Positions 1-8,245 are shown, counted from the stretch's first letter. The stretch: DNA of 14,368 nt from Bacteroidota bacterium (GCA_023428695.1 JAEYWY010000032.1:1-14368); one strand, 5' to 3'. Notes: generated by a model not told the origin, from the sequence alone. Program-made: numbers and translations.

Positions 1-960
1 CCAATCGTTAAAAAATACATCACTGCCATCAATACATTAAATGAAACCTATCGGACAAAGAAATTGCGAGCGTGGGCCAGTGATGCTTACGCCATGTACA
101 ACTACGTTACTTCCGTTGCGCCTACAAGTGGCGTTGCTCTCAAAGGGATACTCGAAATAAAAAGAGACTTTGTTATAAAACTTCTTTCGTTGAACCATGA
201 GTCGTATGATCTGCCGAACTGCGCGTCAAAAACCGAAAACAAAAAACCTGTAAAAAAGAAGCTTCCAGACTATGACAAAGTCAACTGCAAAACCGCATCA
301 AGCCTGTATGTACCGTTGACAGGGCAAATAGTAATTCGTTGTAACGAGATGAACGTCATTTTCAACCCGACGTTCCTTCCTGTCCAGGCGTCGTGGACCG
401 AAGATTTTAATGCCGACCGAATTCAGGAGGCGTCCATCGGTGTTACGATCAAGGCGGTTGATTTTACCGTGTCAGGCAAGCTGGATGACGACGGAAATTT
501 TGAATCGGGAAAACTCACTGTTGGAAAAAACATTAGGGGCATCGACGTATCGGTGAGTGGCGAATTCGATGCAAACGGTTTCACAAAAGGCAGTATCGAT
601 CTTGGTGTAGACGGAGCCCTGTCCGTACTTCCGCAATCAATCAAAGACGCAGCACCAGTAGACATCTCGTTAAAAGGAAAGTTGGGGGCCGGGATTGAAC
701 TCGGACCCGACGGTATAACTGATTTTTACGTGAAACAAAACGCCTCACTGGATATGGCTGCGAGTATACAGGCCGACTTCCAAAACAGTGGCGAAGAGGC
801 GACCGGTTTTATAAACGAAATCGTCAACGGAGCCGATGTTCAAATAGCGCCGCCAAAAGTTGTAACGGGCGCGGCCATCAGCGCCGACAACCGGGTTGGA
901 GTCAACTCCGGATTCAGCGGTCGCATCAGTGGAAAATTCTCAAGCCTCACGGTCAAATAG
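1..960 (+). CDS. Beta-rich protein of unknown function, 5' end outside window
   Basis: The reading frame is open from base 1 to the TAG at 958-960, so the gene starts upstream and at least 319 residues are visible. The first in-frame start-like codon (TTG at 64) is not a convincing start. The N-terminal half is mixed, with a lysine-rich linker near window residues 80-90 (KKPVKKKLPDYDK). From about residue 140 the protein becomes a series of short beta-type repeats of the form 'VSGKLDDDGNF..GKL', 'VSGEFDANGF.KGSIDLGVDG' and 'LKGKLGAGIELGPDGIT', rich in Gly, Asp and Ser. This pattern suggests a beta-solenoid or barrel-like exported protein. I recognise no family. The next gene starts only 14 bp after the stop, so the two are probably co-transcribed. 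The gene is real (long, coding-like frame); its function is unknown. Confidence 0.7.
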   Translation, partial: PIVKKYITAINTLNETYRTKKLRAWASDAYAMYNYVTSVAPTSGVALKGILEIKRDFVIKLLSLNHESYDLPNCASKTENKKPVKKKLPDYDKVNCKTASSLYVPLTGQIVIRCNEMNVIFNPTFLPVQASWTEDFNADRIQEASIGVTIKAVDFTVSGKLDDDGNFESGKLTVGKNIRGIDVSVSGEFDANGFTKGSIDLGVDGALSVLPQSIKDAAPVDISLKGKLGAGIELGPDGITDFYVKQNASLDMAASIQADFQNSGEEATGFINEIVNGADVQIAPPKVVTGAAISADNRVGVNSGFSGRISGKFSSLTVK

Positions 961-974
961 CCTAAACCGATCCT

Positions 975-2807
975 ATGAAAACTCTTGTCATCATGCTGAT
1001 CCTTTCATTCAGCATTACTCCTTTCCTCCTCGCACAACCTACACGTCAGCAATCAATTGACGAAGCTGAGCTTGGATGGTACAAAGTCTACAAATTCAAG
1101 GGTGCAAAGGAACCCAAGAAGATGGGTAACCGCGTTTTCAGCGTTGCCCAGCTATCCATCATCGATTCCCTCGCCAACTGGATGCAGGCGAGCTATCTGC
1201 CGAAAGGCGGAATTGGCGACATAAAGAGAGTGATCTTCCCGGAGGTGAACGTATACAGTCCCTACAATGCCGCCCTGCCGCAAGGCTATGGAGCTACGGC
1301 TTACACCTGGAACATCTCCTATAACAGCCAGGGCAAACTGGAGCGTGTTCCCGAAACTGAGACACCCTGGTCGGTGAACGCGAACGCTGTGCCGGGCTGG
1401 CCTATTGCTGATCTCAGCACGACAACGCAATATTATTTTACGATGCCGTCGTTTGAATCCGTTCACGGCGGAGACGAACTAAAAAAACAACAGGACTTGT
1501 CACAAGTGCCGGCAATCAAACCGTACATCTACTTCTGGGTGCAAAACATTGAGGGCGGCGGTGGAACAGAATACGTTCTGCTTTGTAAAGACAACAAATC
1601 ACCTTTCATCAGGCTGACGAAAGGGCAATACCTGCAGCTGCTTGAGAAAGCGATCCCTGCTGCTTACGAAAAAGAGAAGGCAAAAATCCATGATCCAAAC
1701 AGCGGCAACACGCAGAAGAACATCGAATACTTCATGGGGTATCTGAATGAAAAGCATGCAAAGAGAATGGCTTGTCTCAATAATACGAAAGCGAAGTATA
1801 AGGATCGCCTTCACGAACCGGCTGAGGTGTTTACGCCGCAACCCGATGTGATACTTGAAAACTACGATGACGCCTTTGAAGGCACCGGCGGCTCCGCTGT
1901 CAGATATCCTGTGTATACCGTTGATCCATCAATGTATGAACTCTGCAAGAAGGACAAACCTCAATGGATTCTGATTTCCTGGTACTGGCACCCGGCTCGT
2001 CCAAAAGAGAAACACATGCATGAATCCATCCTGAAAAATTTCAACTTCGACTACGTCTATAATTTCTTCTTCTATCCGGAGAAAGTGAAGGGCCAGCCTT
2101 ACAAGCCAGTGCGATCTCCGAATACCAAAGAAGTAGTCACCGTGTCGGAACAATCTGAGGCGAGCAAGAAATCTGCGTTGGATAAGAGCGTTCACTACTT
2201 CGAAGATTTTTCGACCAGTAATACGGGCTCTAAACCAAATGGCTGGTACGCCAAAGCCAGCGGAAGTGGAGTTAGCAGTACTGTAACTACACTGGATGGC
2301 GCACCGGGGAAGTGGGCTCAGGTTACTGCGAATACACTGATACCGAACAATCTCAAAAAACCATTGCCTCAGAATTTTACGTTGTCATATGACCTCATTG
2401 CCGCCGAGAATTTCAGCTGGGGCGCAAAAGGTCTCACATTGTTGATCTCAAAGGAAAAGACCGAAGGCGTTGCGGAAGCTTTTATCCGGTTGAAGCTGCG
2501 TCCGGGGTACGGCGGGGCAGACGGTGAGACCGAGCTCGAAACAAAATTTGCAGCACCTTATGAAAGTGCAACAAAGTGGTACAAGGCCCCGCGATTTTCG
2601 AATGACAAGAAGATTAACCGCATTCACGTCGTCATCAAAAAAAGTGGCGAAGCGCTTCGCGTTTTGATTGATGAGACTATTGTCGCCGATTATCCCAAAG
2701 GTGTTCCCACCGATATTTCCTTTAACGCGCTTTCATTCAGCATGGGCAGCGTCGTTGCTGATCACGATAAGTATTTCCTCAGCAATATCAAAATCACAAA
2801 AGATTGA
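975..2807 (+). CDS. Secreted protein of unknown function with C-terminal jelly-roll-like domain
   Basis: The protein has 610 residues. It begins with a clear Sec signal peptide (MKTLVIMLILSFSITPFLLAQ, cleavage near residue 20). The middle part (about 25-400) is rich in Trp, Tyr and Pro and carries no motif I recognise. From about residue 408 (YFEDFSTSNTGSKPNGW) to the end there is a pattern typical of LamG/DUF1080-like concanavalin folds: an initial 'FEDFS..' strand, a middle 'FTLSYDLIA', and a late 'INRIHVVIKKSGEALRVLID' strand followed by 'DKYFLSNIKI'. Such domains often bind carbohydrate, but no ligand can be inferred here. The gene sits 14 bp after the previous stop and 6 bp before the next start, which suggests a three-gene operon. 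The start is fixed by the signal peptide. Confidence 0.75.
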   Translation: MKTLVIMLILSFSITPFLLAQPTRQQSIDEAELGWYKVYKFKGAKEPKKMGNRVFSVAQLSIIDSLANWMQASYLPKGGIGDIKRVIFPEVNVYSPYNAALPQGYGATAYTWNISYNSQGKLERVPETETPWSVNANAVPGWPIADLSTTTQYYFTMPSFESVHGGDELKKQQDLSQVPAIKPYIYFWVQNIEGGGGTEYVLLCKDNKSPFIRLTKGQYLQLLEKAIPAAYEKEKAKIHDPNSGNTQKNIEYFMGYLNEKHAKRMACLNNTKAKYKDRLHEPAEVFTPQPDVILENYDDAFEGTGGSAVRYPVYTVDPSMYELCKKDKPQWILISWYWHPARPKEKHMHESILKNFNFDYVYNFFFYPEKVKGQPYKPVRSPNTKEVVTVSEQSEASKKSALDKSVHYFEDFSTSNTGSKPNGWYAKASGSGVSSTVTTLDGAPGKWAQVTANTLIPNNLKKPLPQNFTLSYDLIAAENFSWGAKGLTLLISKEKTEGVAEAFIRLKLRPGYGGADGETELETKFAAPYESATKWYKAPRFSNDKKINRIHVVIKKSGEALRVLIDETIVADYPKGVPTDISFNALSFSMGSVVADHDKYFLSNIKITKD

Positions 2808-2813
2808 ACTAAG

Positions 2814-4184
2814 ATGAAGAATCTCCTGATCATACCACTTTGTCTTTTTTGTATGTACACACATGCACAAAAAAGGCAGACTTTCGACATAGCCACATTC
2901 ACGGTCCCCGGCGGTTGGCAGAAGCTGAGCGGTACCAATAATGTGACCGGATATGCAATCACTGATGCAAAGAAGGGTACGTACGCGCAGATTGCGGTCT
3001 ATGCGAGTACAGCTACCAGGGGAAATCTGCAAGCAGACTTTGAGAGCGAATGGCAGGAGTTGATCGTCAAGACGTACAAACCAAAAACCGCCCCGCAGCT
3101 ATCGCCGGAAGAAACCATCGACGGCTGGGGCGCTCAGGCAGGCGCGGCGGAATTCGAATTCAATGGCGCACCCTCGGCGGCGTTGCTGGTAACAGCAAGT
3201 GGCCCGACCCGGTGCATTAGTATCGTTGTACTCACAAACACAGATGAGTATCAGCCGCAGATCCAGGCGTTCCTTGAATCAGTCGATCTTGCCAATAGCG
3301 ATGACGTTGTATCCTCGAACGGAAATAACCAGCAGACCATTAAAACAAACCCCGCTCCTGCCGCATCCGGCAGTTTCCGTTTCACGACCACTAACTTCGA
3401 CGACGGATGGACCAGCACTGTACAGGAAGACTGGGTACATGTCGCGAAGGGAAATATTGTGGTATTGCTTCATTTCAATTCCCATCTGGTAGACCTGTCC
3501 AGCGCAAACCATGTGACGATCTCAAATAATGCATGGAATACACTGGTGGCACCCCGGTACACCAGTCTTTCCAATTACCATGTGTTGGGCGTAACGCTGA
3601 ACTATGATCGCCCCTATCTGATTTCGGGAGAGGTTACAGACAATAAAACGGGCAAACGGGTTTTTGTCTCATTGTTCAGGAAAACGAATACCGACTGGGT
3701 GGAAATCATCTGTCCTGACCGGCAAACCTTCATCAAAGCTTTTGGAGTAGATGCTCCGAAAGTCAGCTATGATGTCGATGACAATATCTGGAGCGCGCTC
3801 TCAAAACTGCGTGGCTACAACAAGTTTGCTGTGGATGCATCAGACCTTAAGGGCACCTGGACGAATGATTATTCAGCGTCGACACAATATGTGAATGCAT
3901 ATTCCGGTATGACTGTGGGCATGGATACGTATTCGTCTTACGAGACATTTGTCTTCAACACAGACAAGACTTACAAATGGAACATTGGAAGCGTCAGTGG
4001 GTTTGTGGGAACGCTTAAGGCCCAAAGCGCAAAATCATCCGGAAAATTCACGGTTCCCAACAACTGGCAGGTGTCATTTTCTGACATCGAGGGAAAGCCC
4101 AAAACTTACGATGCCTCCTTTTCGTGCACACGTGGGGGTAGGATTCTTTGGTTTGGGAACACGGGGTTTGTGAGGGCGGACTGA
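2814..4184 (+). CDS. Secreted protein of unknown function with lipocalin-like C-terminus
   Basis: The protein has 456 residues and a signal peptide (MKNLLIIPLCLFCMYTHAQ). Residues about 24-160 start with 'FDIATFTVPGGWQKL' and run through 'AQIAVYAS', a layout like PsbP/DcrB-type domains ('F..P.GW....'). A low-complexity linker rich in Asn, Thr, Pro and Ala follows (about 165-187). The final section, from about residue 343 (DLKGTWTNDYSAS), has the 'L.GTW' opening, repeated strands and 'F.TDKTYKW' seen in lipocalin-like beta-barrels. Both domain calls are by eye and tentative. It is the last gene of the left operon: 163 bp separate it from the Rrf2 gene, and I see no strong terminator in that gap. 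It probably works in the envelope with its two neighbours. Confidence 0.75.
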   Translation: MKNLLIIPLCLFCMYTHAQKRQTFDIATFTVPGGWQKLSGTNNVTGYAITDAKKGTYAQIAVYASTATRGNLQADFESEWQELIVKTYKPKTAPQLSPEETIDGWGAQAGAAEFEFNGAPSAALLVTASGPTRCISIVVLTNTDEYQPQIQAFLESVDLANSDDVVSSNGNNQQTIKTNPAPAASGSFRFTTTNFDDGWTSTVQEDWVHVAKGNIVVLLHFNSHLVDLSSANHVTISNNAWNTLVAPRYTSLSNYHVLGVTLNYDRPYLISGEVTDNKTGKRVFVSLFRKTNTDWVEIICPDRQTFIKAFGVDAPKVSYDVDDNIWSALSKLRGYNKFAVDASDLKGTWTNDYSASTQYVNAYSGMTVGMDTYSSYETFVFNTDKTYKWNIGSVSGFVGTLKAQSAKSSGKFTVPNNWQVSFSDIEGKPKTYDASFSCTRGGRILWFGNTGFVRAD

Positions 4185-4279
4185 AAGCAGAAAGACATGC
4201 CTGTCAGCCGGTTGCCCCATTTATGGTATGTTTCTAGGATTTCTCCCCTCTCCAAAAATGCCGCCTTTCTCCCGGTCTG

Positions 4280-4309
4280 ATAATAAAGGATAAAAAAGTC
4301 TTTTATTAT
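4280..4309. promoter_or_regulatory. Probable Rrf2 operator, site 1
   Basis: This is an inverted repeat with 11-base arms, ATAATAAAGGA and TCTTTTATTAT, separated by 8 bases (TAAAAAAG), with one mispair. The core 4284-4307 recurs at 4798-4821 with one difference. It lies 38 bp before the Rrf2 start and just upstream of a -7 box, so binding would block the promoter of the regulator itself. Confidence 0.65.
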
Positions 4310-4322
4310 TGATTCCTTTTCC

Positions 4323-4330
4323 TACCTTTG
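4323..4330 (+). promoter_or_regulatory. Bacteroidota-type -7 box for the Rrf2 gene
   Basis: TACCTTTG is an exact match to the Bacteroidota -7 consensus TAnnTTTG. Transcription would start about 4337, leaving a leader of about 11 bases before the ATG at 4348. The expected -33 zone (around 4300) has only a weak match and is covered by the right arm of the operator. Confidence 0.5.
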
Positions 4331-4347
4331 CGTCAACAACACGAACG

Positions 4348-4782
4348 ATGTTCTCGAAAGCTTGTGAATACGCCATTCGGGCCATGCTTTACATCGCCCG
4401 CACTTCAAAGGCGGGTGTGCGTGTGGGGATCAGGGATATTGCAAAAGCCATCGATTCCCCGGAACCCTTTATGGCGAAGATCTTACAGGATCTCAGCCGG
4501 AAAGGGCTCGTACTATCCATCAAAGGTCCGAACGGCGGATTCTATATGGAAACAAGTCAACTCCGCATTTCACTGGCTGATGTCGTTACGGCCATTGACG
4601 GCGATCAGCTCTTCAATGGTTGTGGCCTGGGATTGAAAGCGTGTAATGAGAAGAAGCCTTGTCCTATTCATTACCAGTTCAAGGAAATACGCTCAAACCT
4701 CAAATCAATGCTGGAGTCAACCGCACTGGAAGACTTTACTGAAAACCTGGAAAAGGGATTGTCCTACCTTAAACGGGTTTAA
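4348..4782 (+). CDS. Rrf2-family Fe-S transcriptional regulator (NsrR/IscR type)
   Basis: The protein has 144 residues from the ATG at 4348, the normal length for the family. That ATG is preferred over the upstream TTG at 4309 because the protein then opens with the family's 'MFSKACEYAIRAMLYIA' and the -7 box stays outside the gene. Residues 1-60 form a winged helix with 'GIRDIAKAIDSPEPFMAKIL' as the recognition region, followed by the wing 'SIKGPNGGF'. Three cysteines (C92, C99, C105) lie where Rrf2 proteins hold a [2Fe-2S] or [4Fe-4S] cluster. NsrR senses NO this way and IscR senses cluster status. The downstream hemoglobin, RIC and hemerythrin genes favour an NO sensor. Matching dyads in front of this gene and the oxidase gene suggest it controls both. 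The NO-sensing role is inference; family membership is certain. Confidence 0.92.
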   Translation: MFSKACEYAIRAMLYIARTSKAGVRVGIRDIAKAIDSPEPFMAKILQDLSRKGLVLSIKGPNGGFYMETSQLRISLADVVTAIDGDQLFNGCGLGLKACNEKKPCPIHYQFKEIRSNLKSMLESTALEDFTENLEKGLSYLKRV

Positions 4783-4795
4783 AAAAATTTGAACT

Positions 4796-4821
4796 ATTAA
4801 AGGATAAAAATGTCTTTTATT
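4796..4821. promoter_or_regulatory. Probable Rrf2 operator, site 2
   Basis: ATTAAAGGA and TCTTTTATT are separated by 8 bases (TAAAAATG), the same layout and spacer length as the site at 4280-4309. Positions 4798-4821 match 4284-4307 at 23 of 24 bases. The site ends 10 bp before the oxidase start. A possible promoter (ATTG at 4758-4761, then AAAATTTG at 4784-4791, a 7 of 8 match to the -7 consensus) would place the transcription start inside this dyad. Confidence 0.65.
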
Positions 4822-4831
4822 TTAAGATAAA

Positions 4832-6958
4832 ATGATGAGACGATTCAGGTCACTATTATTCATACTACCGTTATCGATAGCCTTCACGGCCCGTGCCGCC
4901 GGCGAGAGCAGCGACACCGAAATTTATCAATGGATGCTTATCATGCTGATTGCCATCCTCCTTCTGGCGGGCGTCGTCATTTGGGTTGTATTGAGAACGA
5001 TTAGTTTCATCAAAAACCAAAGACGCGTCGAAGAAAAAATCGGCCTCGATTCATATTTGAAAGACCTCGACGAGTCGGAAACCGCTTTGCTTGTCAATGC
5101 GCGCAACCTTCGGGATAAACGTCCGGGATTGCTTCGGAAAGCAGGCTTCACATTGACAGGCGTTCTCCTCTCCTGCTCGCTGTTTGCACAGGATGGACAA
5201 GAAAGCACATCGTTATGGAGTCAGCCGGGGATCGTGATCACAATAGTTCTCGTATTCATACCGCTTGCCATCGGTATTGTGTTCCTGATTGCAAAAGTCA
5301 ACCAAAGTATAAATCGCTATAATAAAAGAATCCGCGAAAAAAAGGCGCAACAACTGGCCGATTATCTGTTGAACGAAAGCGAATGGGAAATAGACAGCTC
5401 CTTACTAAGACGACAGCGACAATTTGAAACTCGCCCCTCATCAAGGATTTCAGAAGACCTGGTTGTTGACGACCCCGACGAAATAATCAGGAACGCGACT
5501 GCCAATGCGAGCATCAGGTTTGTCGCGACCAAGAAGAACGCGTCCTGGAAACCAAACGTCGATCCCCGCCTTTCAAAGCTGACGCTATGGTATCTCGGTT
5601 GCGCCATTTTCTGGCTGGTGTTCGGAACCTCCGTTGGTGAATACCTCGGAATCAAGTTTGTTGCCCCCGACGTCGATCATCAATCCTGGTTAAGCTTTGG
5701 CCGGCTTCGTCCGGTTCACACAAACGCTGTGTTCTGGGGCTGGTCATCACTCGCCATGCTGGGTATCGGGCACTATGTAGTGTCTATAGTCAGCAACGTA
5801 CCGCTGGCAAGCTTTCGCAAAGGATGGATATCGCTAATACTCATCAACGCCGCTGTACTGCTCGGATCGTTGTCGCTAATGGCCGGTATCAACAACGGTG
5901 GCGGTGAATACCGAGAGTATGTGTGGCCTGTTATGAGTCTCTTTGGAATCGCGTTGATCCTCACATTAGTCAATTTCATTCAAACAATCGCCAGACGCAA
6001 AACCCACGAGATCTACATCTCGAACTGGTATATCGTTTCGGCAATAATGTTCACAATCGTCATTGCCATTATCGCATACTGGCCTACGTGGCAGGACGGA
6101 CTTGGCGAAACCATCGTACAAGGTTACTACATGCACCAGGGTGTCGGCATGTGGTTCATGCTCTTCACGCTTGGTATCGTCTATTACTTCCTGCCGCAAC
6201 AACTGAATAAGCCGATCTACTCCTACAGCCTCGGTATACTCGCATTCTGGACCCAGATCATTTTCTACACGGTAATAGGTACGCATCATTTTGTGTTCAG
6301 TTCAATTCCGTGGTCGTTGCAAACCGTCGCGATTGTCGGAAGCGCCGGCATGATTATCCCCGTAGTTGCAGGCACAACCAACTTTCTCATGACGTTCAGG
6401 GGCGACTTCAACAAAATTACAACAAGCTATACGCTGCCGTTCTTCCTGGTTGGAGTCATCTTCTATTTCACGGGATCATTCCAGGGTACGGCAGAAGCAT
6501 TCAGATACACCAATCTCCTCTGGCACTTCACCGACTTTACGGTGGCACACTCACACATCACGATGTATGGAATTATCGCGTTCCTTTTGTGGGGAAGTAT
6601 TTACGCCTTCGTTCCGCGTCTGACAGGGAAAGAACCATCCCACGCACTGGTTGGCGCGCACTTCTGGCTGGCGTTCATTGGCCTGCTGCTGTATTCCGTC
6701 CCTCTGATGATAGGCGGTACGTTGAAAGGACTCATGTGGATGGAAGGTCAACAATTTATTGATAGCGTTTCGATGATGGTACCGTACTGGTTATGGCGGG
6801 CAATAGGTGGAACGATGATGTGGATATCACACCTGATTCTCGCATACAACTTCTACGATATGGTCCGTGTATCTGAAAAGGCTGAAATCAAAAGAATGGC
6901 TATTGAAAGAATCCGGACAATGAAACGGAAAGAAGAACATGAAATGGTTGTAAACTGA
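4832..6958 (+). CDS. ccoN: cbb3-type heme-copper oxidase subunit I with long N-terminal extension
   Basis: This 708-residue membrane protein is the catalytic subunit that reduces O2 (or possibly NO) at a heme-CuB site. The oxidase domain spans about 245-680. Visible ligands are H296 (RPVHTN, low-spin heme), H435 (MHQGVG, CuB), H485/H486 (CuB) and H573/H575 (AHSH, heme irons). Y479 lies 44 residues after H435 and 6 before H485, exactly as the cross-linked Tyr does in cbb3 CcoN. The glutamates of NorB at +4 and +8 from the helix VI His are absent (Gly and Met instead), so this is not cNOR. Helix X (TDFTVAHSHITMYG) differs clearly from classical CcoN. Residues 1-240 are extra: two units, each with a signal-peptide-like segment, a short loop, a TM helix and a charged cytoplasmic tail. 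The CcoO-like gene follows after 4 bp. Confidence 0.88.
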   Translation: MMRRFRSLLFILPLSIAFTARAAGESSDTEIYQWMLIMLIAILLLAGVVIWVVLRTISFIKNQRRVEEKIGLDSYLKDLDESETALLVNARNLRDKRPGLLRKAGFTLTGVLLSCSLFAQDGQESTSLWSQPGIVITIVLVFIPLAIGIVFLIAKVNQSINRYNKRIREKKAQQLADYLLNESEWEIDSSLLRRQRQFETRPSSRISEDLVVDDPDEIIRNATANASIRFVATKKNASWKPNVDPRLSKLTLWYLGCAIFWLVFGTSVGEYLGIKFVAPDVDHQSWLSFGRLRPVHTNAVFWGWSSLAMLGIGHYVVSIVSNVPLASFRKGWISLILINAAVLLGSLSLMAGINNGGGEYREYVWPVMSLFGIALILTLVNFIQTIARRKTHEIYISNWYIVSAIMFTIVIAIIAYWPTWQDGLGETIVQGYYMHQGVGMWFMLFTLGIVYYFLPQQLNKPIYSYSLGILAFWTQIIFYTVIGTHHFVFSSIPWSLQTVAIVGSAGMIIPVVAGTTNFLMTFRGDFNKITTSYTLPFFLVGVIFYFTGSFQGTAEAFRYTNLLWHFTDFTVAHSHITMYGIIAFLLWGSIYAFVPRLTGKEPSHALVGAHFWLAFIGLLLYSVPLMIGGTLKGLMWMEGQQFIDSVSMMVPYWLWRAIGGTMMWISHLILAYNFYDMVRVSEKAEIKRMAIERIRTMKRKEEHEMVVN

Positions 6959-6962
6959 AGCG

Positions 6963-7976
6963 ATGGAGATATTTAACGATCATAGAAAACTTTTTGGCGC
7001 AGCCATATTGCTCTTTGTCGGACTGTCAATATTTGTAGCAATCATACCCGCGCTGAGAAACCAAAAGAACAATGCGCCGCTTCCGGGTAGCGAAGTTTTG
7101 TCGGGCGACGCATTAGCCGGAAAATATGTCTTTATCTCGGAAGGTTGCGTGGCATGTCACTCGCAGCAGGTACGCAATGTTGATATGGACAAAACATGGG
7201 GCTCGCGTCCGGGCATTGCCGCCGATTATGCAAACAACACTCGCATGAACTGGTGGATGAATACGGCGACGCTGATGGGAACAGAACGTACCGGCCCGGA
7301 TCTCACCGACATCGGTAACCGATTGCCAGGCGCAGACTGGCACCTGCTTCATTTGTACAATCCACGAATGGTAGTCGAACAATCGGTGATGCCTGCATAT
7401 CCCTGGCTTTTCGAATGGAAAAATAGTCCCGCAGATGGAGACAAAGTTTTACCTCTTCCGGAAGGCAATGCAAAAAATCAGGGCAAAAAACTTGTCGCTA
7501 CGAAGAAAGCCATGCAACTGGTGGCCTATCTGCAATCACTGAAACAAACACCACTACCCGATGGAACAACGCCACCGGAATTCCTCTATGGAGACAAGTC
7601 GGTTCAATCATCACCACAGGGTGGTGAGCAACTGCTTGAAGTCGACGGGGCCCGTTTGTACGCGAATAACTGCCAGGCTTGTCATCAGGCCAACGGTGAA
7701 GGGTTTCCCGGCGCATTCCCGCCATTGAAAGCCAGTCCGATCGTGCTCGACGACAACCCGGAAATCCTGATTGAGATAATCATGAAAGGCTATAACGGCC
7801 GCGAAGAATACGGCGAAATGCCGGCGGTGGGAACTAACAATTCGCTTACCGCGGAAGAAATTACAGGAATCATCAATCATGAGCGCACAAGCTGGGGTAA
7901 TAATGCACGAATAATTCCGCAGGAGGAAGTGGAAAAGATTCTTGAACAGATCAAAATTCAAAAGCCTGTGTTATGA
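6963..7976 (+). CDS. ccoO: CcoO-like cytochrome c subunit fused to a second cytochrome c domain
   Basis: The protein has 337 residues. One N-terminal membrane helix (about 10-30) anchors two periplasmic cytochrome c domains. The first is CcoO-like: C62-V-A-C-H66 (GCVACHSQQVR), then 'RTGPDLTDIGNR' and the axial Met M143 in 'SVMPAYPW'. The second (about 225-312) is a class I cytochrome c with C237-Q-A-C-H241 and probable axial M286 (YGEMPAV), resembling CcoP or a soluble donor domain. It therefore combines CcoO with one CcoP-type heme, giving two c hemes in one chain, whereas classical cbb3 carries three spread over CcoO and CcoP. It should pass electrons from the cytochrome bc1/ACIII pool to subunit I. 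Its stop overlaps the next start (ATGA), so translation is probably coupled. Confidence 0.88.
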   Translation: MEIFNDHRKLFGAAILLFVGLSIFVAIIPALRNQKNNAPLPGSEVLSGDALAGKYVFISEGCVACHSQQVRNVDMDKTWGSRPGIAADYANNTRMNWWMNTATLMGTERTGPDLTDIGNRLPGADWHLLHLYNPRMVVEQSVMPAYPWLFEWKNSPADGDKVLPLPEGNAKNQGKKLVATKKAMQLVAYLQSLKQTPLPDGTTPPEFLYGDKSVQSSPQGGEQLLEVDGARLYANNCQACHQANGEGFPGAFPPLKASPIVLDDNPEILIEIIMKGYNGREEYGEMPAVGTNNSLTAEEITGIINHERTSWGNNARIIPQEEVEKILEQIKIQKPVL

Positions 7977-8242
7977 AATCATTACGAACGATATCGTTTA
8001 TCCTGTTTTTACTGTTTGGCAACGTTGCGGCGATGGCTTGTGAGGTTTGTAAGAAGCAACAGCCAAAAGTATTGCGTGGGATAACGCATGGCGGTGGACC
8101 GCAGGACAACTGGGATTATGTTGCGGTCTGGTGTATGGTGGCTGTTGTAGCTGTATCCACCGTCTTTGCTGTTAAATGGATACTCCGTCCAGGCGAAAAG
8201 GAAGTGAGCCACATTAAACGAAGCATACTCAATTTCGATTGA
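7973..8242 (+). CDS. Small CxxC membrane protein of the oxidase operon
   Basis: The protein has 89 residues, and its ATG overlaps the stop of the CcoO-like gene by 4 bases. It shows a signal peptide (about 1-21), then a C23-E-V-C26 pair just after the predicted cleavage site, a short periplasmic segment, one TM helix (about 49-70) and a basic C-terminal tail (GEKEVSHIKRSI). I do not recognise a characterised family. Its place between oxidase subunits suggests an accessory subunit or an assembly factor. A CxxC at the periplasmic face would suit copper delivery or thiol chemistry, but that is inference. Classical assembly proteins CcoG, CcoI and CcoS are not present in the window. Confidence 0.78.
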   Translation: MKSLRTISFILFLLFGNVAAMACEVCKKQQPKVLRGITHGGGPQDNWDYVAVWCMVAVVAVSTVFAVKWILRPGEKEVSHIKRSILNFD

Positions 8243-8245
8243 ATC

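Noticed and set aside
4185..4279. Terminator between the left operon and the Rrf2 gene.
   Set aside because: Only a 4-bp pairing (GACA/TGTC near 4195-4206) is visible, without a T-run.
4309..4347. Upstream TTG start for the Rrf2 gene.
   Set aside because: It would place the -7 box TACCTTTG inside the gene and add 13 residues unlike the family.
4832..6958. Subunit I as a classical NO reductase (NorB/qNOR).
   Set aside because: The helix VI motif is H435-QGVGMWFM, with Gly and Met where NorB has Glu at +4 and +8, and the cbb3 Tyr (Y479) is present.
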